From the NCBI RefSeq assembly GCF_047638075.1, contig NZ_JBLJBV010000001.1, forward strand, positions 49,742 through 113,741: a DNA stretch of 64,000 nucleotides. The letters run 5' to 3'. Source of the stretch: UBA6197 sp047638075 (GTDB lineage: Bacteria; Pseudomonadota; Alphaproteobacteria; Rhodobacterales; Rhodobacteraceae). A model generated the notes under the pieces. That model did no database searches. It saw only the letters and a program-made list of their open reading frames with translations, and was not told the origin of the DNA. Positions 45,387 through 56,527 of the stretch are shown piece by piece. Every line of letters starts with the position of its first letter. Within the stretch, counting starts at the first letter, position 1. The position numbers were made by a program, and so were the translations under genes.

Positions 45387-47474
45387 ATGATCAATCGTCT
45401 CTTCTGCCTCATTCTGCTGTGCTTTCTGTCTGCCCTTCCGGCGCTGGCAAATAACGGGATTTCGCAATTCGCCCCTGAGCCGCTTTCCCCTACGCCCGAA
45501 ATGGCGGCGCAGTTGTTGCAAATCGACGGACCGGTGCACGTCATACGCGATGACAGCAGTGTGCCGGGCTGGAGCGTGTTTGAAGGGCCGAATCTTCTTG
45601 GTTATCTGGGGTCGACCTGGGAAATTGCGGGTTCGGTTGGCTATTCAGGCCGACCACTTGACGTTTTGCTGGCGATGTCGCCCGAGGGTCGGATCACCGG
45701 CGTTCAGTTGATGCGCCACGATGAACCGATTCTAACGCTGGGCATTTCCGAAACCGCCATCACACAGTATGTCGACGGGTACACCGGCTATGATCTGACA
45801 GACACAACGCCGGGGTCCGAGGGCGGTGCGCTGCCAGATGTGATCAGCAGGGCGACCGTTTCAACCGGCGTGATTCGCGATGGTATCTTGCGCAGCGCGC
45901 GGGCCTTGGCGGTCGCGCGTGGCATCGTTGCAGGAAGTGGCGTCGACCGGATCAATTATGAGCCAGCCGATTGGGACGCGCTGCTTGCAATGGGGGCTGT
46001 CGTCGGAACGCGCGTCTCAATGTCGACCGCCGCCGACGCACTTGCCGGGGCCAAAGTACCGGTTCTACCCGGTGATGATGATTTTGTGCATTTGTGGGCG
46101 GGTGTGGTCGATAGCCCCACAATCGGGCGTAACCTTTTGGGACCACAAGAATTTGCCCGAACCCTGGCTGCCTTACCAACGGGTCATTCAGCCCTTATCG
46201 TGATGTCGACAGGGCTACAGTCGCATCGCGGCACTGACTGGAAAAGGACCGGTATTTTTGATCGGCTGACAATTCGACAACAAGATCGGGACTGGCATCC
46301 GGGCGTGGCTGGCTATCGCCTGATCCGCCGCCTTGCCATCAGCGGCAGCCCCGAAATACGAGAGATCAGCCTTTTTGACATGCCGCCAACGATTGACCCA
46401 ACCCAGCCCTTCACGCTGGAATTGCGTGCAACCCGCGTCGCCCGTTCCGGCGACGAATTGGCCATGACCATCTCACTGCCCTATGATCTGCCGTCCGAAT
46501 TTCATATGGCGCCCTACACACCAGAACCGCTGTGGCGGCAAATCTGGGTCAAGAAAAAGCTGGCGACCGGTCTGGTCGCCGGCATGCTGATCATATTGAC
46601 GGTTATTTTGTTTGCCCAAGACTCGATCACGCGGCGCCCCCGGCTTTGGCGTGCATTACGGCTAAGTTTTCTGGCCACCACGTTCCTGGTTCTGGGTATG
46701 GTGTTGAACGGCCAGCTTTCGGTGGTTCAGGTGGTGGCCTTCCTGCACTCGCTTTTAACCGGATTTCGCTGGGAGACATTCCTGATCGAGCCGGTGATAT
46801 TTCTTCTATGGTCTTTTGTGGCGCTGGGGCTCTTGTTTTGGGGGCGGGGTGTCTATTGCGGCTGGCTTTGCCCATTCGGCGCACTGCAAGAGATTCTGAA
46901 CGCGGTGGCACAGCGGCTTGGCATCCGGCAAATCACAGTACCGCAACCGCTGCACGAACGGCTGTGGGTGCTGAAATATTCGCTGTTCGTGGGGATCGTC
47001 GCCCTGTCATTCTATTCCATGCATGACGCCCTGATCCTGGCAGAGGTGGAACCGTTCAAGACCGCGATTTCCATGCGTTTCGTCCGGGCTTGGCCGTTCG
47101 TGTTGTTCGTCGTGGTAATTTTGACCGCAGGGCTGTTTATCGAGCGGTTTTATTGCCGCTATCTCTGCCCATTGGGGGCAGGTCTGGCGATTCCGGCCAA
47201 ACTGAAAATATTTGATTGGCTTCACCGCCGCCCGCAATGCGGCCGCGAATGTCGGTTGTGCGAAACGAAATGCACTGTCGGCGCGATCGATTCGTTGGGC
47301 CGTATCAACGCGAATGAATGTGTGTTGTGTCTGCGGTGTCAGGTCATCATGAATGACGCCACGCAATGCCCCGTGCTAAAACGTCGCGCACGCGGCGCGA
47401 CCACTCCGCCCCCCGCACCTGTGCGCGTTCCGGCCCCGACACAACCGGTTGCCACCGACGCCGTGGCCCCCTGA
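45387..47474 (+). CDS. nirI: NosR/NirI-family membrane regulator or electron-transfer protein, NirI
   Basis: A 695-residue membrane protein: signal-like helix, periplasmic FMN-binding domain (about 55-190), several membrane helices from about 395, two Cys-x3-Cys-Pro motifs (YCGWLCPFG and YCRYLCPLG) and a C-terminal ferredoxin-type cysteine set (CGRECRLCETKC, CVLCLRCQ). In Paracoccus NirI, divergent from nirS, is needed for nirS expression or function. Position makes NirI preferable to NosR. The flavin-attachment motif region reads ISRATVST, where the usual pattern is SGAT. The ATG at 45387 opens on the signal helix. Confidence 0.88.
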   Translation: MINRLFCLILLCFLSALPALANNGISQFAPEPLSPTPEMAAQLLQIDGPVHVIRDDSSVPGWSVFEGPNLLGYLGSTWEIAGSVGYSGRPLDVLLAMSPEGRITGVQLMRHDEPILTLGISETAITQYVDGYTGYDLTDTTPGSEGGALPDVISRATVSTGVIRDGILRSARALAVARGIVAGSGVDRINYEPADWDALLAMGAVVGTRVSMSTAADALAGAKVPVLPGDDDFVHLWAGVVDSPTIGRNLLGPQEFARTLAALPTGHSALIVMSTGLQSHRGTDWKRTGIFDRLTIRQQDRDWHPGVAGYRLIRRLAISGSPEIREISLFDMPPTIDPTQPFTLELRATRVARSGDELAMTISLPYDLPSEFHMAPYTPEPLWRQIWVKKKLATGLVAGMLIILTVILFAQDSITRRPRLWRALRLSFLATTFLVLGMVLNGQLSVVQVVAFLHSLLTGFRWETFLIEPVIFLLWSFVALGLLFWGRGVYCGWLCPFGALQEILNAVAQRLGIRQITVPQPLHERLWVLKYSLFVGIVALSFYSMHDALILAEVEPFKTAISMRFVRAWPFVLFVVVILTAGLFIERFYCRYLCPLGAGLAIPAKLKIFDWLHRRPQCGRECRLCETKCTVGAIDSLGRINANECVLCLRCQVIMNDATQCPVLKRRARGATTPPPAPVRVPAPTQPVATDAVAP

Positions 47475-47714
47475 GCGGGCCCAATGGCCAATAGGGCGAT
47501 GGCCTTTTGCCCCGCCTCGGCCATGTCCGTGCCCGGACCGCGCCAATATTGACGCGATAAAACGGTTAGGGATCAAGCATCTGGCGGCGATATCAGCCGC
47601 ACGGTTCCTGAGCGAGTTTTGTACATGGGGGATTTGCTGATCGTTGATCAATGGATTGACCGCACCTTTACGCGCAAAAAATCGTTCTTCGGGGCTGGGT
47701 ATATGTGGGGCCGC

Positions 47715-50168
47715 TTAGGTGCCGCGTGGTTTGGCACGTAGCGTGGGTTCGGCCAGATGCGGCTCTTCGGGCCAGGGGTGGCGCGGATAGCGGCCGCGCA
47801 TGTCCTTGCGCACATCTGCGTAGGAATTGGCCCAGAACCCCGGCAGGTCCATCGTCACCTGCACCGGCTTGCCGCCGGGCGACAAAAGCGTGATCCGCAG
47901 TGGCAGCCGCCGTGGCCCCACGGTGGGGTGAACGGTCACGCCGAACAGCTCTTGCAGGCGCAGCTCGATGCTTGGGGACCCGCCTTCGTAGTCAATCGGC
48001 ACACGTCGCCCCAAGGGCGTGACAAAGGCCGACGGGGCCAGCCGGTCGACCAGTTGCGCCTGATCCCACGTCAACGCGGCCTTTAGCGGCTCGGTCAAAT
48101 CAAGGCTGCGCAGATCGGCCTCGGACCGGCGTTTGCCCAGATAGGGCAAAAGCCAGATTTCCGCCCGCCCAAGCAGCCCTGCATCGGTGAAATCGGGTAG
48201 GTCGGCCCCTTCACGGCGCAGCAATTCAACCCGCGCGCGGTAGCGCCGGGGTGCGGGCGCCCACGGCAGGCCCATCGCCCGCACCCCGTCAAGGGCCGCA
48301 CGGGCCACGGCGTCGTCGGGGGCGTCCCAGATCCGGTCCTCCAGCACCAGCGCGCCAAACACCTCGTGCTTGCGGGCCAACACGCGACCGTCACGGCGCG
48401 ACCATTCGCAGACCTCGACCCAGCGGATCTGATCCGCAAACAGCCGCCGCAGGCTCGCATCGCCAAGCGCGATGCCCTGGCGCACCTTTGCCTCTCGCGC
48501 GTCACCGTCCAGATCAGTCGCCACGATCAACCGCGACGATGCAAGCGCATCGGTTGGCGTCAGAATCGCGCCCTTGCCGCCCGAAAGCACATAGCGCGCC
48601 CCCTCGCCCGCCGCAGGTTGGGCGCGGCGCAGCCCGATCCGGTCAGGGTAAGCCAGTGCCGCCATTTCGGCCAGCGTGTGGCCACCGCCGCCAGACACCA
48701 TGCGCGCCAGCCGCCGCGCCTCTTGCCGGATACGGTCAACGACGCCGCGGTTAACCGGGTGGGGGTGGTCGGATTCGTATTTCTTCGGATCCCGCAGGGC
48801 ACTGATGCGTAACGCAAGGTCCGCGCCTGCGCCCTTTAGCGGATCGCGTTCCGCCAGAAGAGCGGCCAAGGTGGCGGCCTCGGGGCCCGCCAGCACCAGC
48901 ATATGCGCCAGACGCGGATGCAGCGGCAGCGCCGCCAGTGCCCGGCCATGGGGCGTGATCCGCCCGCCCGAAAGCGCGCCCAAACCTTCCAGCAATGCCC
49001 GCGCCTCGGCCAGCGCTGGCGCCGGCGGCGGGGTCAGAAACGCAAGATCGCCCCCATCGCTGCCCCATAGCGCCAGTTCCAGCGCCAGCCCGGCAAGATC
49101 AGACACCGCAATTTCAGGCGGGGCAAAGGCGGGCATCGCGCCCTCTTCGCCGCGCGTCCAGTAGCGGTAGCAAATGCCTTCGGCCACGCGCCCGGCACGG
49201 CCTCGACGCTGCGTGGCCTCGGCCCGGCTGACGCGCTCGGTGACCAGCCGGGCCATGCCGCTTGCGGGGTCAAACCGGGCGCGCCGGGCGCGGCCCCCGT
49301 CGATCACCACGCGGATATCTTCGATTGTCAGGCTGGTTTCGGCAATGGCGGTGGCCAAGACGATCTTGCGCAGCCCCGCCCCTACCGGCCCGATTGCGGC
49401 GCGCTGCGCCCCGAACTCCATCGCGCCAAAAAGCGGACGGATCACGCAGCTTTCTGGCAAGCAGCCCTTCAGCAGCCCCTCAACCCGGCGGATTTCACCT
49501 TCGCCGGGTAAAAACACCAGAATGCCGCCCTCGGCCTCGGCCACGGCTTCGGCCACCAGCCCCGCCATGCCGGCCTCATAGCGCAGACCTTTGGCGGGCG
49601 GCCGCGCGAGCCAGCGCGTCTCGACCGGATAGGCGCGCCCGTCTGATCGCACCACCGGGGCGTCGCCCAAAAGCGCGGCCACCGGGGCGGCCTCAAGCGT
49701 GGCCGACATCACCACCAACGATAGATCGGGGCGCAGGGCGCCGCGCGCCTCCCATACCAAAGCCAGCCCCAGATCGGCATTAAGGGAGCGTTCATGAAAT
49801 TCGTCAAAGATCACGCAGCCGATGCCCGAAAGCTCGGGGTCAGTCTGGATCATCCGGGTCAAGATACCCTCGGTGACCACCTCGATCCGGGTCTGACGCG
49901 ATACCTTTGCCTCGCCGCGCACGCGGTAACCGACGGTTTCGCCCACGCCCTCGCTCAGGGTTTCGGCCATCCGTTCGGCGCTGGCACGGGCGGCAAGGCG
50001 GCGCGGCTCCAACATCAGGATCTTGCCGGTCACCTCGGGCAACAAGGCCAGCGGCACACGCGTCGTCTTGCCCGCACCCGGCGGTGCGACCAGCACCGCC
50101 CGGCCCTCGGCGCGAAGGGCAAGGATCAGCGCAGGCAGCGCGTCATCAATGGGCAAGCGGGGCGTCAT
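47715..50168 (-). CDS. hrpB: ATP-dependent RNA helicase HrpB
   Basis: An 817-residue DEAH-type helicase. Motif I is APPGAGKTTRVPLAL, motif II FDEFHERSL, motif III MSATLE, and motif VI region TQRRGRAGR; HA2 and the HrpB C-terminal domain follow (about 600-817, FWANSYADVRKDMRGRYPRHPWPEEP, given here in two parts: FWANSYADV and RKDMRGRYPRHPWPE). Function in E. coli is not clearly known. It is convergent with nirI and 9 bases downstream of the DUF3108-like gene. Confidence 0.95.
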   Translation of the reverse strand: MTPRLPIDDALPALILALRAEGRAVLVAPPGAGKTTRVPLALLPEVTGKILMLEPRRLAARASAERMAETLSEGVGETVGYRVRGEAKVSRQTRIEVVTEGILTRMIQTDPELSGIGCVIFDEFHERSLNADLGLALVWEARGALRPDLSLVVMSATLEAAPVAALLGDAPVVRSDGRAYPVETRWLARPPAKGLRYEAGMAGLVAEAVAEAEGGILVFLPGEGEIRRVEGLLKGCLPESCVIRPLFGAMEFGAQRAAIGPVGAGLRKIVLATAIAETSLTIEDIRVVIDGGRARRARFDPASGMARLVTERVSRAEATQRRGRAGRVAEGICYRYWTRGEEGAMPAFAPPEIAVSDLAGLALELALWGSDGGDLAFLTPPPAPALAEARALLEGLGALSGGRITPHGRALAALPLHPRLAHMLVLAGPEAATLAALLAERDPLKGAGADLALRISALRDPKKYESDHPHPVNRGVVDRIRQEARRLARMVSGGGGHTLAEMAALAYPDRIGLRRAQPAAGEGARYVLSGGKGAILTPTDALASSRLIVATDLDGDAREAKVRQGIALGDASLRRLFADQIRWVEVCEWSRRDGRVLARKHEVFGALVLEDRIWDAPDDAVARAALDGVRAMGLPWAPAPRRYRARVELLRREGADLPDFTDAGLLGRAEIWLLPYLGKRRSEADLRSLDLTEPLKAALTWDQAQLVDRLAPSAFVTPLGRRVPIDYEGGSPSIELRLQELFGVTVHPTVGPRRLPLRITLLSPGGKPVQVTMDLPGFWANSYADVRKDMRGRYPRHPWPEEPHLAEPTLRAKPRGT

Positions 50169-50177
50169 ACCCCCCGC

Positions 50178-50891
50178 TTATCGCCGTTTCAGCGCGCCTT
50201 TGCCATAGAGCGTATCCATCGAAATTTCGACCACGCGCAACATCCCCTGACCCGCCGGGGCATAGGTCAGCCGGAACGGAAAGCGCACTTTTTCAGCCAT
50301 TTCCTTATCGGAAAATCCTGCAAGGCGGCGGTATTCACCGGCGCAAGTCACGCCCTTGCCAGCGGTTTCAGCGGGGCTAAGCACGACTTGCGAACGCCGC
50401 CTGCCGTCGAAAAGCGTCACTTTAAGGGTGCATGCCTCGGCCGCCGGAACATCGCGCACCACGGCATAAAGCGCGGTCAGCGGGTCAATCGTGCCGCCCT
50501 GCGTTGCCGGGTCCACATCCCCCGGGCGCGGATCGCGCGGCGGGTTATATGTCGTTACCTGCGGCACCCCTGCCCTGTAGGCCATGACGGATTCCGACTG
50601 CCGTTTTGAGGTGTCGGCCTTTTCGGCATAGCTGACGGGGGTGTATTTCCCGCCCGCATAGCGGCCCGATACGCTGGCGTCATAGCGAACCTTGCGCACC
50701 ATTCCAAGCAAGCCCGAGCTTTGCAGCACCCCCTTGGCGGCATAGGCGTTGCCGACCAGCTTGCCATTCACATGCAGCTGACCAGCGGTCAGCCCCCGCA
50801 GCGTCAAATCAAAAACGGCATTGTCCACTTGCTGGGCCATCGCCACCACGGGCAGCACAGCAACCGCGATGACACCGACAAAACGCCGCAT
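50178..50891 (-). CDS. Periplasmic DUF3108-like protein
   Basis: A 237-residue exported protein: signal peptide (RRFVGVIAVAVLPVVAMAQQ) then a beta-rich domain with VFDLTLRGLTAGQLHVNGK, RYAGGKYTPVSYAEK and LRVVEISMDTLYG, typical of DUF3108. Its function is unknown; such proteins are often paired with outer-membrane or phosphatase genes. The ATG at 50891 is chosen because it begins the signal peptide; 50927 is an alternative. It ends 9 bases before hrpB and is likely in the same operon. Confidence 0.72.
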   Translation of the reverse strand: MRRFVGVIAVAVLPVVAMAQQVDNAVFDLTLRGLTAGQLHVNGKLVGNAYAAKGVLQSSGLLGMVRKVRYDASVSGRYAGGKYTPVSYAEKADTSKRQSESVMAYRAGVPQVTTYNPPRDPRPGDVDPATQGGTIDPLTALYAVVRDVPAAEACTLKVTLFDGRRRSQVVLSPAETAGKGVTCAGEYRRLAGFSDKEMAEKVRFPFRLTYAPAGQGMLRVVEISMDTLYGKGALKRR

Positions 50892-51086
50892 CACAACCGC
50901 AGATACAGCAAAATAGGGGCTAAACATGGATACTCCTACTTACACACCCGGAAAAACGGGCCTTGGCTATGGACATACACGGTTGCAAGCGGGCAAGAAA
51001 CCCATGCGCCTGTCACGTTCCGTGACAAACCCGTGCGCCCGTCGCATTTGCTGGCGGCACCGTCATTAACACCAAAGGCCCCGCCC

Positions 51087-52067
51087 ATGGACCTGCCCAC
51101 ACTTGCCACGCAAATCCTGGCCCAAGACCGCCGCGCATTGGCCCGCGCCATCACGCTGGTTGAAAGCTCTCGCCCCGATCACCGCCTTGCCGCCGCCGAA
51201 CTGTTGGCACGTTTGGCCCCGGCAGGCCGGCAGGCGCTGCGAATCGGGCTTTCGGGCACGCCGGGGGTGGGCAAATCCACCTTTATCGAAGCCTTTGGCC
51301 TGATGCTGACGGCGCAGGGTTTGCGCGTGGCGGTGCTGGCTGTTGATCCCAGTTCTGTCCGCTCGGGCGGGTCTATTCTGGGGGACAAGACCCGGATGGA
51401 GCGGCTTTCGCGTGACCCGCTGGCCTATATTCGCCCCTCGCCCAGCCAAACGCATCTGGGTGGCGTCGCACGCCGCACCCGCGAAGCGATTGCCCTGTGC
51501 GAGGCGGCGGCCTTTGACGTGGTGCTGATTGAAACAGTTGGCGTGGGCCAATCTGAAACACTCGTCGCGGAAATGTCGGACCTGTTCATCCTGCTGCTGG
51601 CCCCGGCGGGGGGGGATGAACTACAAGGCGTCAAACGTGGCATCATGGAAATGGCTGATCTGATTTTGATCAACAAGGCCGACGGCGACCTTAAGCCAGC
51701 CGCTCTGCGCACCGTGGCAGATTATTCCGGGGCGCTGCGGCTTTTGCGCAAACGCCCGCAGGATCCGGCAGGTTTTCCCAAGGCCGTGCCCGTCTCGGCG
51801 CTTGCCAATGAGGGGCTGGCGGCCGCGTGGAAGGATATGCAGCACCTTGCCGCGTGGCGCCGCGAAACCAGCCATTTCACCAGACGTCGCGCAGAACAGG
51901 CCCGCCACTGGTTCGAGGCCGAAGTCCGCGAGGGGCTGCTGGCCCGGCTGACCCAGGACCCCGTCACCCGCGCCCGCATGTCCATGCTTGGCGATCGCGT
52001 GGCCGAGGGTCAGACCGCCCCCGCCAAGGCCGCCGCCGAAATGCTTGCCAGTCTGAACGGGAATTGA
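51087..52067 (+). CDS. meaB: Methylmalonyl-CoA mutase-associated GTPase MeaB (ArgK family)
   Basis: A 326-residue G3E-family GTPase chaperone that protects methylmalonyl-CoA (or ethylmalonyl-CoA type) mutase and helps load adenosylcobalamin. P-loop GLSGTPGVGKST is at about 54-65, with AVDPSSVRSGGSILGDKTRM, ETVGVGQSE (Walker B/switch II) and the base-recognition motif NKAD. The mutase is not in the window. The start at 51087 gives the family length; longer frames upstream are not supported. It is divergent from the DUF3108-like gene. Confidence 0.93.
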   Translation: MDLPTLATQILAQDRRALARAITLVESSRPDHRLAAAELLARLAPAGRQALRIGLSGTPGVGKSTFIEAFGLMLTAQGLRVAVLAVDPSSVRSGGSILGDKTRMERLSRDPLAYIRPSPSQTHLGGVARRTREAIALCEAAAFDVVLIETVGVGQSETLVAEMSDLFILLLAPAGGDELQGVKRGIMEMADLILINKADGDLKPAALRTVADYSGALRLLRKRPQDPAGFPKAVPVSALANEGLAAAWKDMQHLAAWRRETSHFTRRRAEQARHWFEAEVREGLLARLTQDPVTRARMSMLGDRVAEGQTAPAKAAAEMLASLNGN

Positions 52068-52106
52068 CCTGACAGATCATATACCCATGCCAGAGGCTTT
52101 GATGCG

Positions 52107-52135
52107 TTGCACAAATACCTTCTTCGGGGATATAA
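52107..52135 (+). promoter_or_regulatory. Probable rpmB promoter
   Basis: TTGCAC (52107-52112) and ATATAA (52130-52135) are separated by 17 bases, a good sigma-70 arrangement. Transcription from about 52142 would give a leader of roughly 160 bases before rpmB. Confidence 0.5.
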
Positions 52136-52302
52136 GGGCGAGAATGAAATGAACGCGGCACAATGCAAACACCGATGAATCGCTTGACGGCGCCGGTCTT
52201 TGCCCTTATCCCGCCCCAACGGAATTCCGGGCAGCGCCGCCGCGATGCCTGCCTATGTTATGTATGCCGCACCAGCGGCCCGATGAACGAAGGATGATCG
52301 CC

Positions 52303-52590
52303 ATGTCGCGCGTTTGCGAACTGACCGGCAAAGGCCCGATGACGGGCAACAAAGTAAGCCACGCGAACAACAGGTCGCGCCGCCGCTTCTTGCCGAACCT
52401 GAACGACGTTACGCTGATCTCGGATGTGCTGGGCCAGTCGTTCAAACTGCGCATCTCGGCGGCCGGTTTGCGTTCGGTTGACCACCGCGGTGGGCTGGAT
52501 GCCTATCTTGCCAAGGCCAATGACAGCGAACTGTCGGTGAACGCGCAACAGATCAAAAAAGCCATCGCCAAGGCTGTTGCCGCAGCCTGA
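52303..52590 (+). CDS. rpmB: 50S ribosomal protein L28
   Basis: A 95-residue ribosomal protein with the signature [26 protein letters not shown] and [13 protein letters not shown]. The start at 52303 follows GAAGGA. It is monocistronic: its own promoter lies upstream and a clear terminator follows. The family member has no zinc-binding cysteines, which is the usual C-minus form. Confidence 0.97.
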   Translation: MSRVCELTGKGPMTGNKVSHANNRSRRRFLPNLNDVTLISDVLGQSFKLRISAAGLRSVDHRGGLDAYLAKANDSELSVNAQQIKKAIAKAVAAA

Positions 52591-52613
52591 TTGATCGCGC
52601 TCAGAATTGCATT

Positions 52614-52637
52614 AGCCCCGCTTTATGCGGGGTTTTT
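52614..52637 (+). terminator. Rho-independent terminator of rpmB
   Basis: CCCCGC (52616-52621) pairs with GCGGGG (52627-52632) around TTTAT, followed by TTTTT. This is a textbook terminator 25 bases after the rpmB stop. Confidence 0.88.
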
Positions 52638-52752
52638 GCGTTGGAGCTGAGCAGGCGTTGCGGGCGCTGTGCATCCGCCGCCCGATAGCCGCGCAGTGCC
52701 CCTGCCAAGTTGCCGCCTTTCCAAGCGTTGGAACGCTGGCTATGCTGCTGCC

Positions 52753-53106
52753 ATGACGCGAAAACACGTCCGCATAGGTATGGCGCTGCTGTTTGCGCTG
52801 GTGCTTGCCGCGACCAGCCTGACGATGGCTGTTGCGCGGGGGCAGACCCGTGTCGCCGGCGAAATCGTGATCTGCACCGGCTATGGGCTGACCACGGCCC
52901 TCGTTGACGAAAACGGCGCCCCAACCGGCCCGATCCATATCTGCCCCGATATGGTTCTGGCGCTGATGTCGGCGGTTAGTATCGCCCCCGCGCTTCCTGC
53001 CCCCCCAGATACCCGCGCCCAATCCCTTGACCGGTCCGAAACCTTTACACCCGCCTCGCGCACCCTGCCCAGCCCACGCGCCCGCGATCCGCCCCTGTCC
53101 GTCTGA
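52753..53106 (+). CDS. Small exported protein upstream of PCuAC, possibly copper-related
   Basis: A 117-residue protein with an N-terminal hydrophobic segment (IGMALLFALVLAATSLTMAVA) that may be a signal or anchor, then GEIVICTGYGL and IHICPDMVLALMSA. The Cys and His-x-Cys pair could bind metal. I do not recognise the family with certainty; it resembles small proteins found before PCu(A)C chaperones. It ends 37 bases before the next gene, probably in an operon. The start at 52753 is chosen at the hydrophobic segment. Confidence 0.6.
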   Translation: MTRKHVRIGMALLFALVLAATSLTMAVARGQTRVAGEIVICTGYGLTTALVDENGAPTGPIHICPDMVLALMSAVSIAPALPAPPDTRAQSLDRSETFTPASRTLPSPRARDPPLSV

Positions 53107-53143
53107 GCCCGTTTCAAAAACCTCTCAGACAACAGGATATAAA

Positions 53144-53635
53144 ATGACCTTTCTCAAATCGTTTCTGGCGGCCTCGGCGGCCCTTATTGCGCTGCCCGCG
53201 TTCGCAGATATCACCGTGGTTGATCCCTATGCCCGCGTCGCCACGCCGATGTCGAAATCCGGCGCGGCCTTCATGCAGTTTGAAAATACCGGCGATGCCG
53301 ATGACCGCCTGATCAGGGCCACCTCAGATGTCGCGGTCAAAGTTGAGTTGCACACCCATATCTCTGACGCTGCAGGCGTCATGCAGATGGTCGAGGTGCC
53401 CGAAGGCTTTGCCATCCCGGCGCATGGCGGCCACGCGCTGGAACGCGGTGGCGACCATGTGATGTTCATGGGGCTTAATCGTCAATTGAGTGATGGCGAT
53501 ACCGTCACCCTTACCTTGACCTTCGAAAAGGCGGGCGAAATGGTCCTGGACATTCCTGTAGACCTTAAGCGCGGGGCGAAGATGGACGGGCACAATATGC
53601 CGATGAAAGAAAAGGGCTCTGCCCCCGCGAACTGA
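53144..53635 (+). CDS. Periplasmic copper chaperone PCu(A)C
   Basis: A 163-residue periplasmic protein that delivers copper to the Cu-A/Cu-B sites of cytochrome c oxidase. A signal peptide (FLAASAALIALPAFAD) is followed by the family core with the ligand pattern ELHTH ... MQM ... DHVMFMGL. The His and Met residues give the H-M-x10-M-x21-H-x-M type of Cu(I) site. AGGA upstream supports the ATG at 53144. A terminator-like hairpin follows. Confidence 0.92.
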   Translation: MTFLKSFLAASAALIALPAFADITVVDPYARVATPMSKSGAAFMQFENTGDADDRLIRATSDVAVKVELHTHISDAAGVMQMVEVPEGFAIPAHGGHALERGGDHVMFMGLNRQLSDGDTVTLTLTFEKAGEMVLDIPVDLKRGAKMDGHNMPMKEKGSAPAN

Positions 53636-53727
53636 CCGCAACGGCGCGGCCTGCGCGCCATCGCCCTGGCTGACGATTCCCCGCCATGACGCGTTTTGCG
53701 CATTGGCGGGGGCCTTGACCCAACGCA

Positions 53728-53751
53728 AAAGACACCCCGCAGGGTGTCTTT
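53728..53751. terminator. Bidirectional terminator between the PCuAC gene and a convergent gene
   Basis: AAAGACACCC (53728-53737) and GGGTGTCTTT (53742-53751) form a perfect 10-bp stem with a CGCA loop; the arms themselves provide A and U runs for both strands. It sits between the copper chaperone gene and the convergent small secreted protein. Confidence 0.82.
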
Positions 53752-53774
53752 GTCTTTCGCGGTGCCAGGCAGGC

Positions 53775-54077
53775 TCAGCCGGCGCAATAGGCTTCGGCGG
53801 TTACGCCAAAATTCTTGTAGCGCTGCCAGAACGCCTCATCTGACGCCCGGCCAGATTGACGAACCTCTTGCGCCTGATGCGGGTTCTTGAAGAATTTGGC
53901 CGCGCGGCGCTGATCGGACTGGCTAAGCGTCTGATCAGCGACCTGCTGGATACAGCCGCACAAGGCGCGATTCGCCTGTGACCGGCCCCCCGATAAACAA
54001 GCCGAATCAATCGGCCCGGCAAAGGCCATCGGTGCCGCGGCCATCAGAAACGCTGCTGCCAATAAGGTAGTTTTCAT
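53775..54077 (-). CDS. Small secreted Cys-containing protein of unknown function
   Basis: A 100-residue protein with a signal peptide (TTLLAAAFLMAAAPMAFAG) and a mature part with four Cys (ACLSGG, LCGCIQQVAD, YCAG) and the phrase FFKNPHQAQEVRQS. It belongs to a conserved alphaproteobacterial family I cannot assign a function to; some database records call it an arginine transporter without clear reason. The cysteines suggest disulfides in the periplasm. Confidence 0.72.
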   Translation of the reverse strand: MKTTLLAAAFLMAAAPMAFAGPIDSACLSGGRSQANRALCGCIQQVADQTLSQSDQRRAAKFFKNPHQAQEVRQSGRASDEAFWQRYKNFGVTAEAYCAG

Positions 54078-54255
54078 CGCTCTTGCCCCTCATCGGTGCG
54101 GCAACCGTGGCCCCGCACATTTTGTTGTTCGTAGCGCACCCTAACCCTACCCGCCCTAATTTTCAATGAAATATAGGTTTTTCGGCACCAAACCCGCGCA
54201 TCACAACCCATAGGGGCAACCTGACAATCACCCCCCAGAATTGGGCAGGACAGAT

Positions 54256-54444
54256 CTAGCCGATCACCTCGGCCTCGTATCCTGCGCCTTTCAGCGCGGC
54301 CAAAACAGTCGCGGCGGGCAGGCCCGAAACCTCAACCTCGTGGTTAGGCAGGTCGAAATCGGCCTTTGCACCCACAGCGGCCAGCGCCGCCTCGATCGTG
54401 GCTTTGCAATGGCCACATGACATTTCAGGAACCGACAGGATCAT
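54256..54444 (-). CDS. Heavy-metal-associated domain protein (CopZ-like copper chaperone)
   Basis: A 62-residue single HMA domain with the metal motif M-x-C-x2-C (PEMSCGHCK). Such proteins carry Cu(I) to copper ATPases. The ATG at 54444 has GGAGG five bases upstream; the ATG at 54456 lacks one. No copper ATPase is adjacent. It is divergent from lepA. Confidence 0.88.
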   Translation of the reverse strand: MILSVPEMSCGHCKATIEAALAAVGAKADFDLPNHEVEVSGLPAATVLAALKGAGYEAEVIG

Positions 54445-54610
54445 CGCAGCCTCCATTCAGAATGGCCAATATTTGCGCCTTCATTCGCGAAAGGTCAACG
54501 CGCCGGCGGGACATCGGGGCGTCACCCCGAAACCACCCGAAATACCACAAATCAAGGCATCTGCGTTTACCCGTTCATGCCCCCTTCCCCGGCCAACAGG
54601 GACAGGTTAT

Positions 54611-56419
<1,809 letters not shown>

Positions 56420-56425
56420 GGGTAT

Positions 56426-56466
56426 CTTTGGGCCCATCGGATGCGATTTGCCCGGTGGGCCCAAAG
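56426..56466. terminator. Strong hairpin between convergent lepA and erpA
   Basis: A 15-bp stem (11 perfect pairs CTTTGGGCCCA with TGGGCCCAAAG, then one T-G pair and CGG/CCG) surrounds an 11-base loop. It begins seven bases after the lepA stop. U-runs are short, but stem strength suggests a two-way terminator. Confidence 0.68.
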
Positions 56467-56527
56467 CTGAGAGCCGCGCCCCGCGTTTATGGCGGCGCTT
56501 ACCCCTGCCGTTAGACCTGCGCGGCGC

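Noticed and set aside
47475..47714. Terminator or small gene between nirI and hrpB
   Set aside because: Only short 5-bp hairpins are seen and no convincing frame; nothing specific can be supported.
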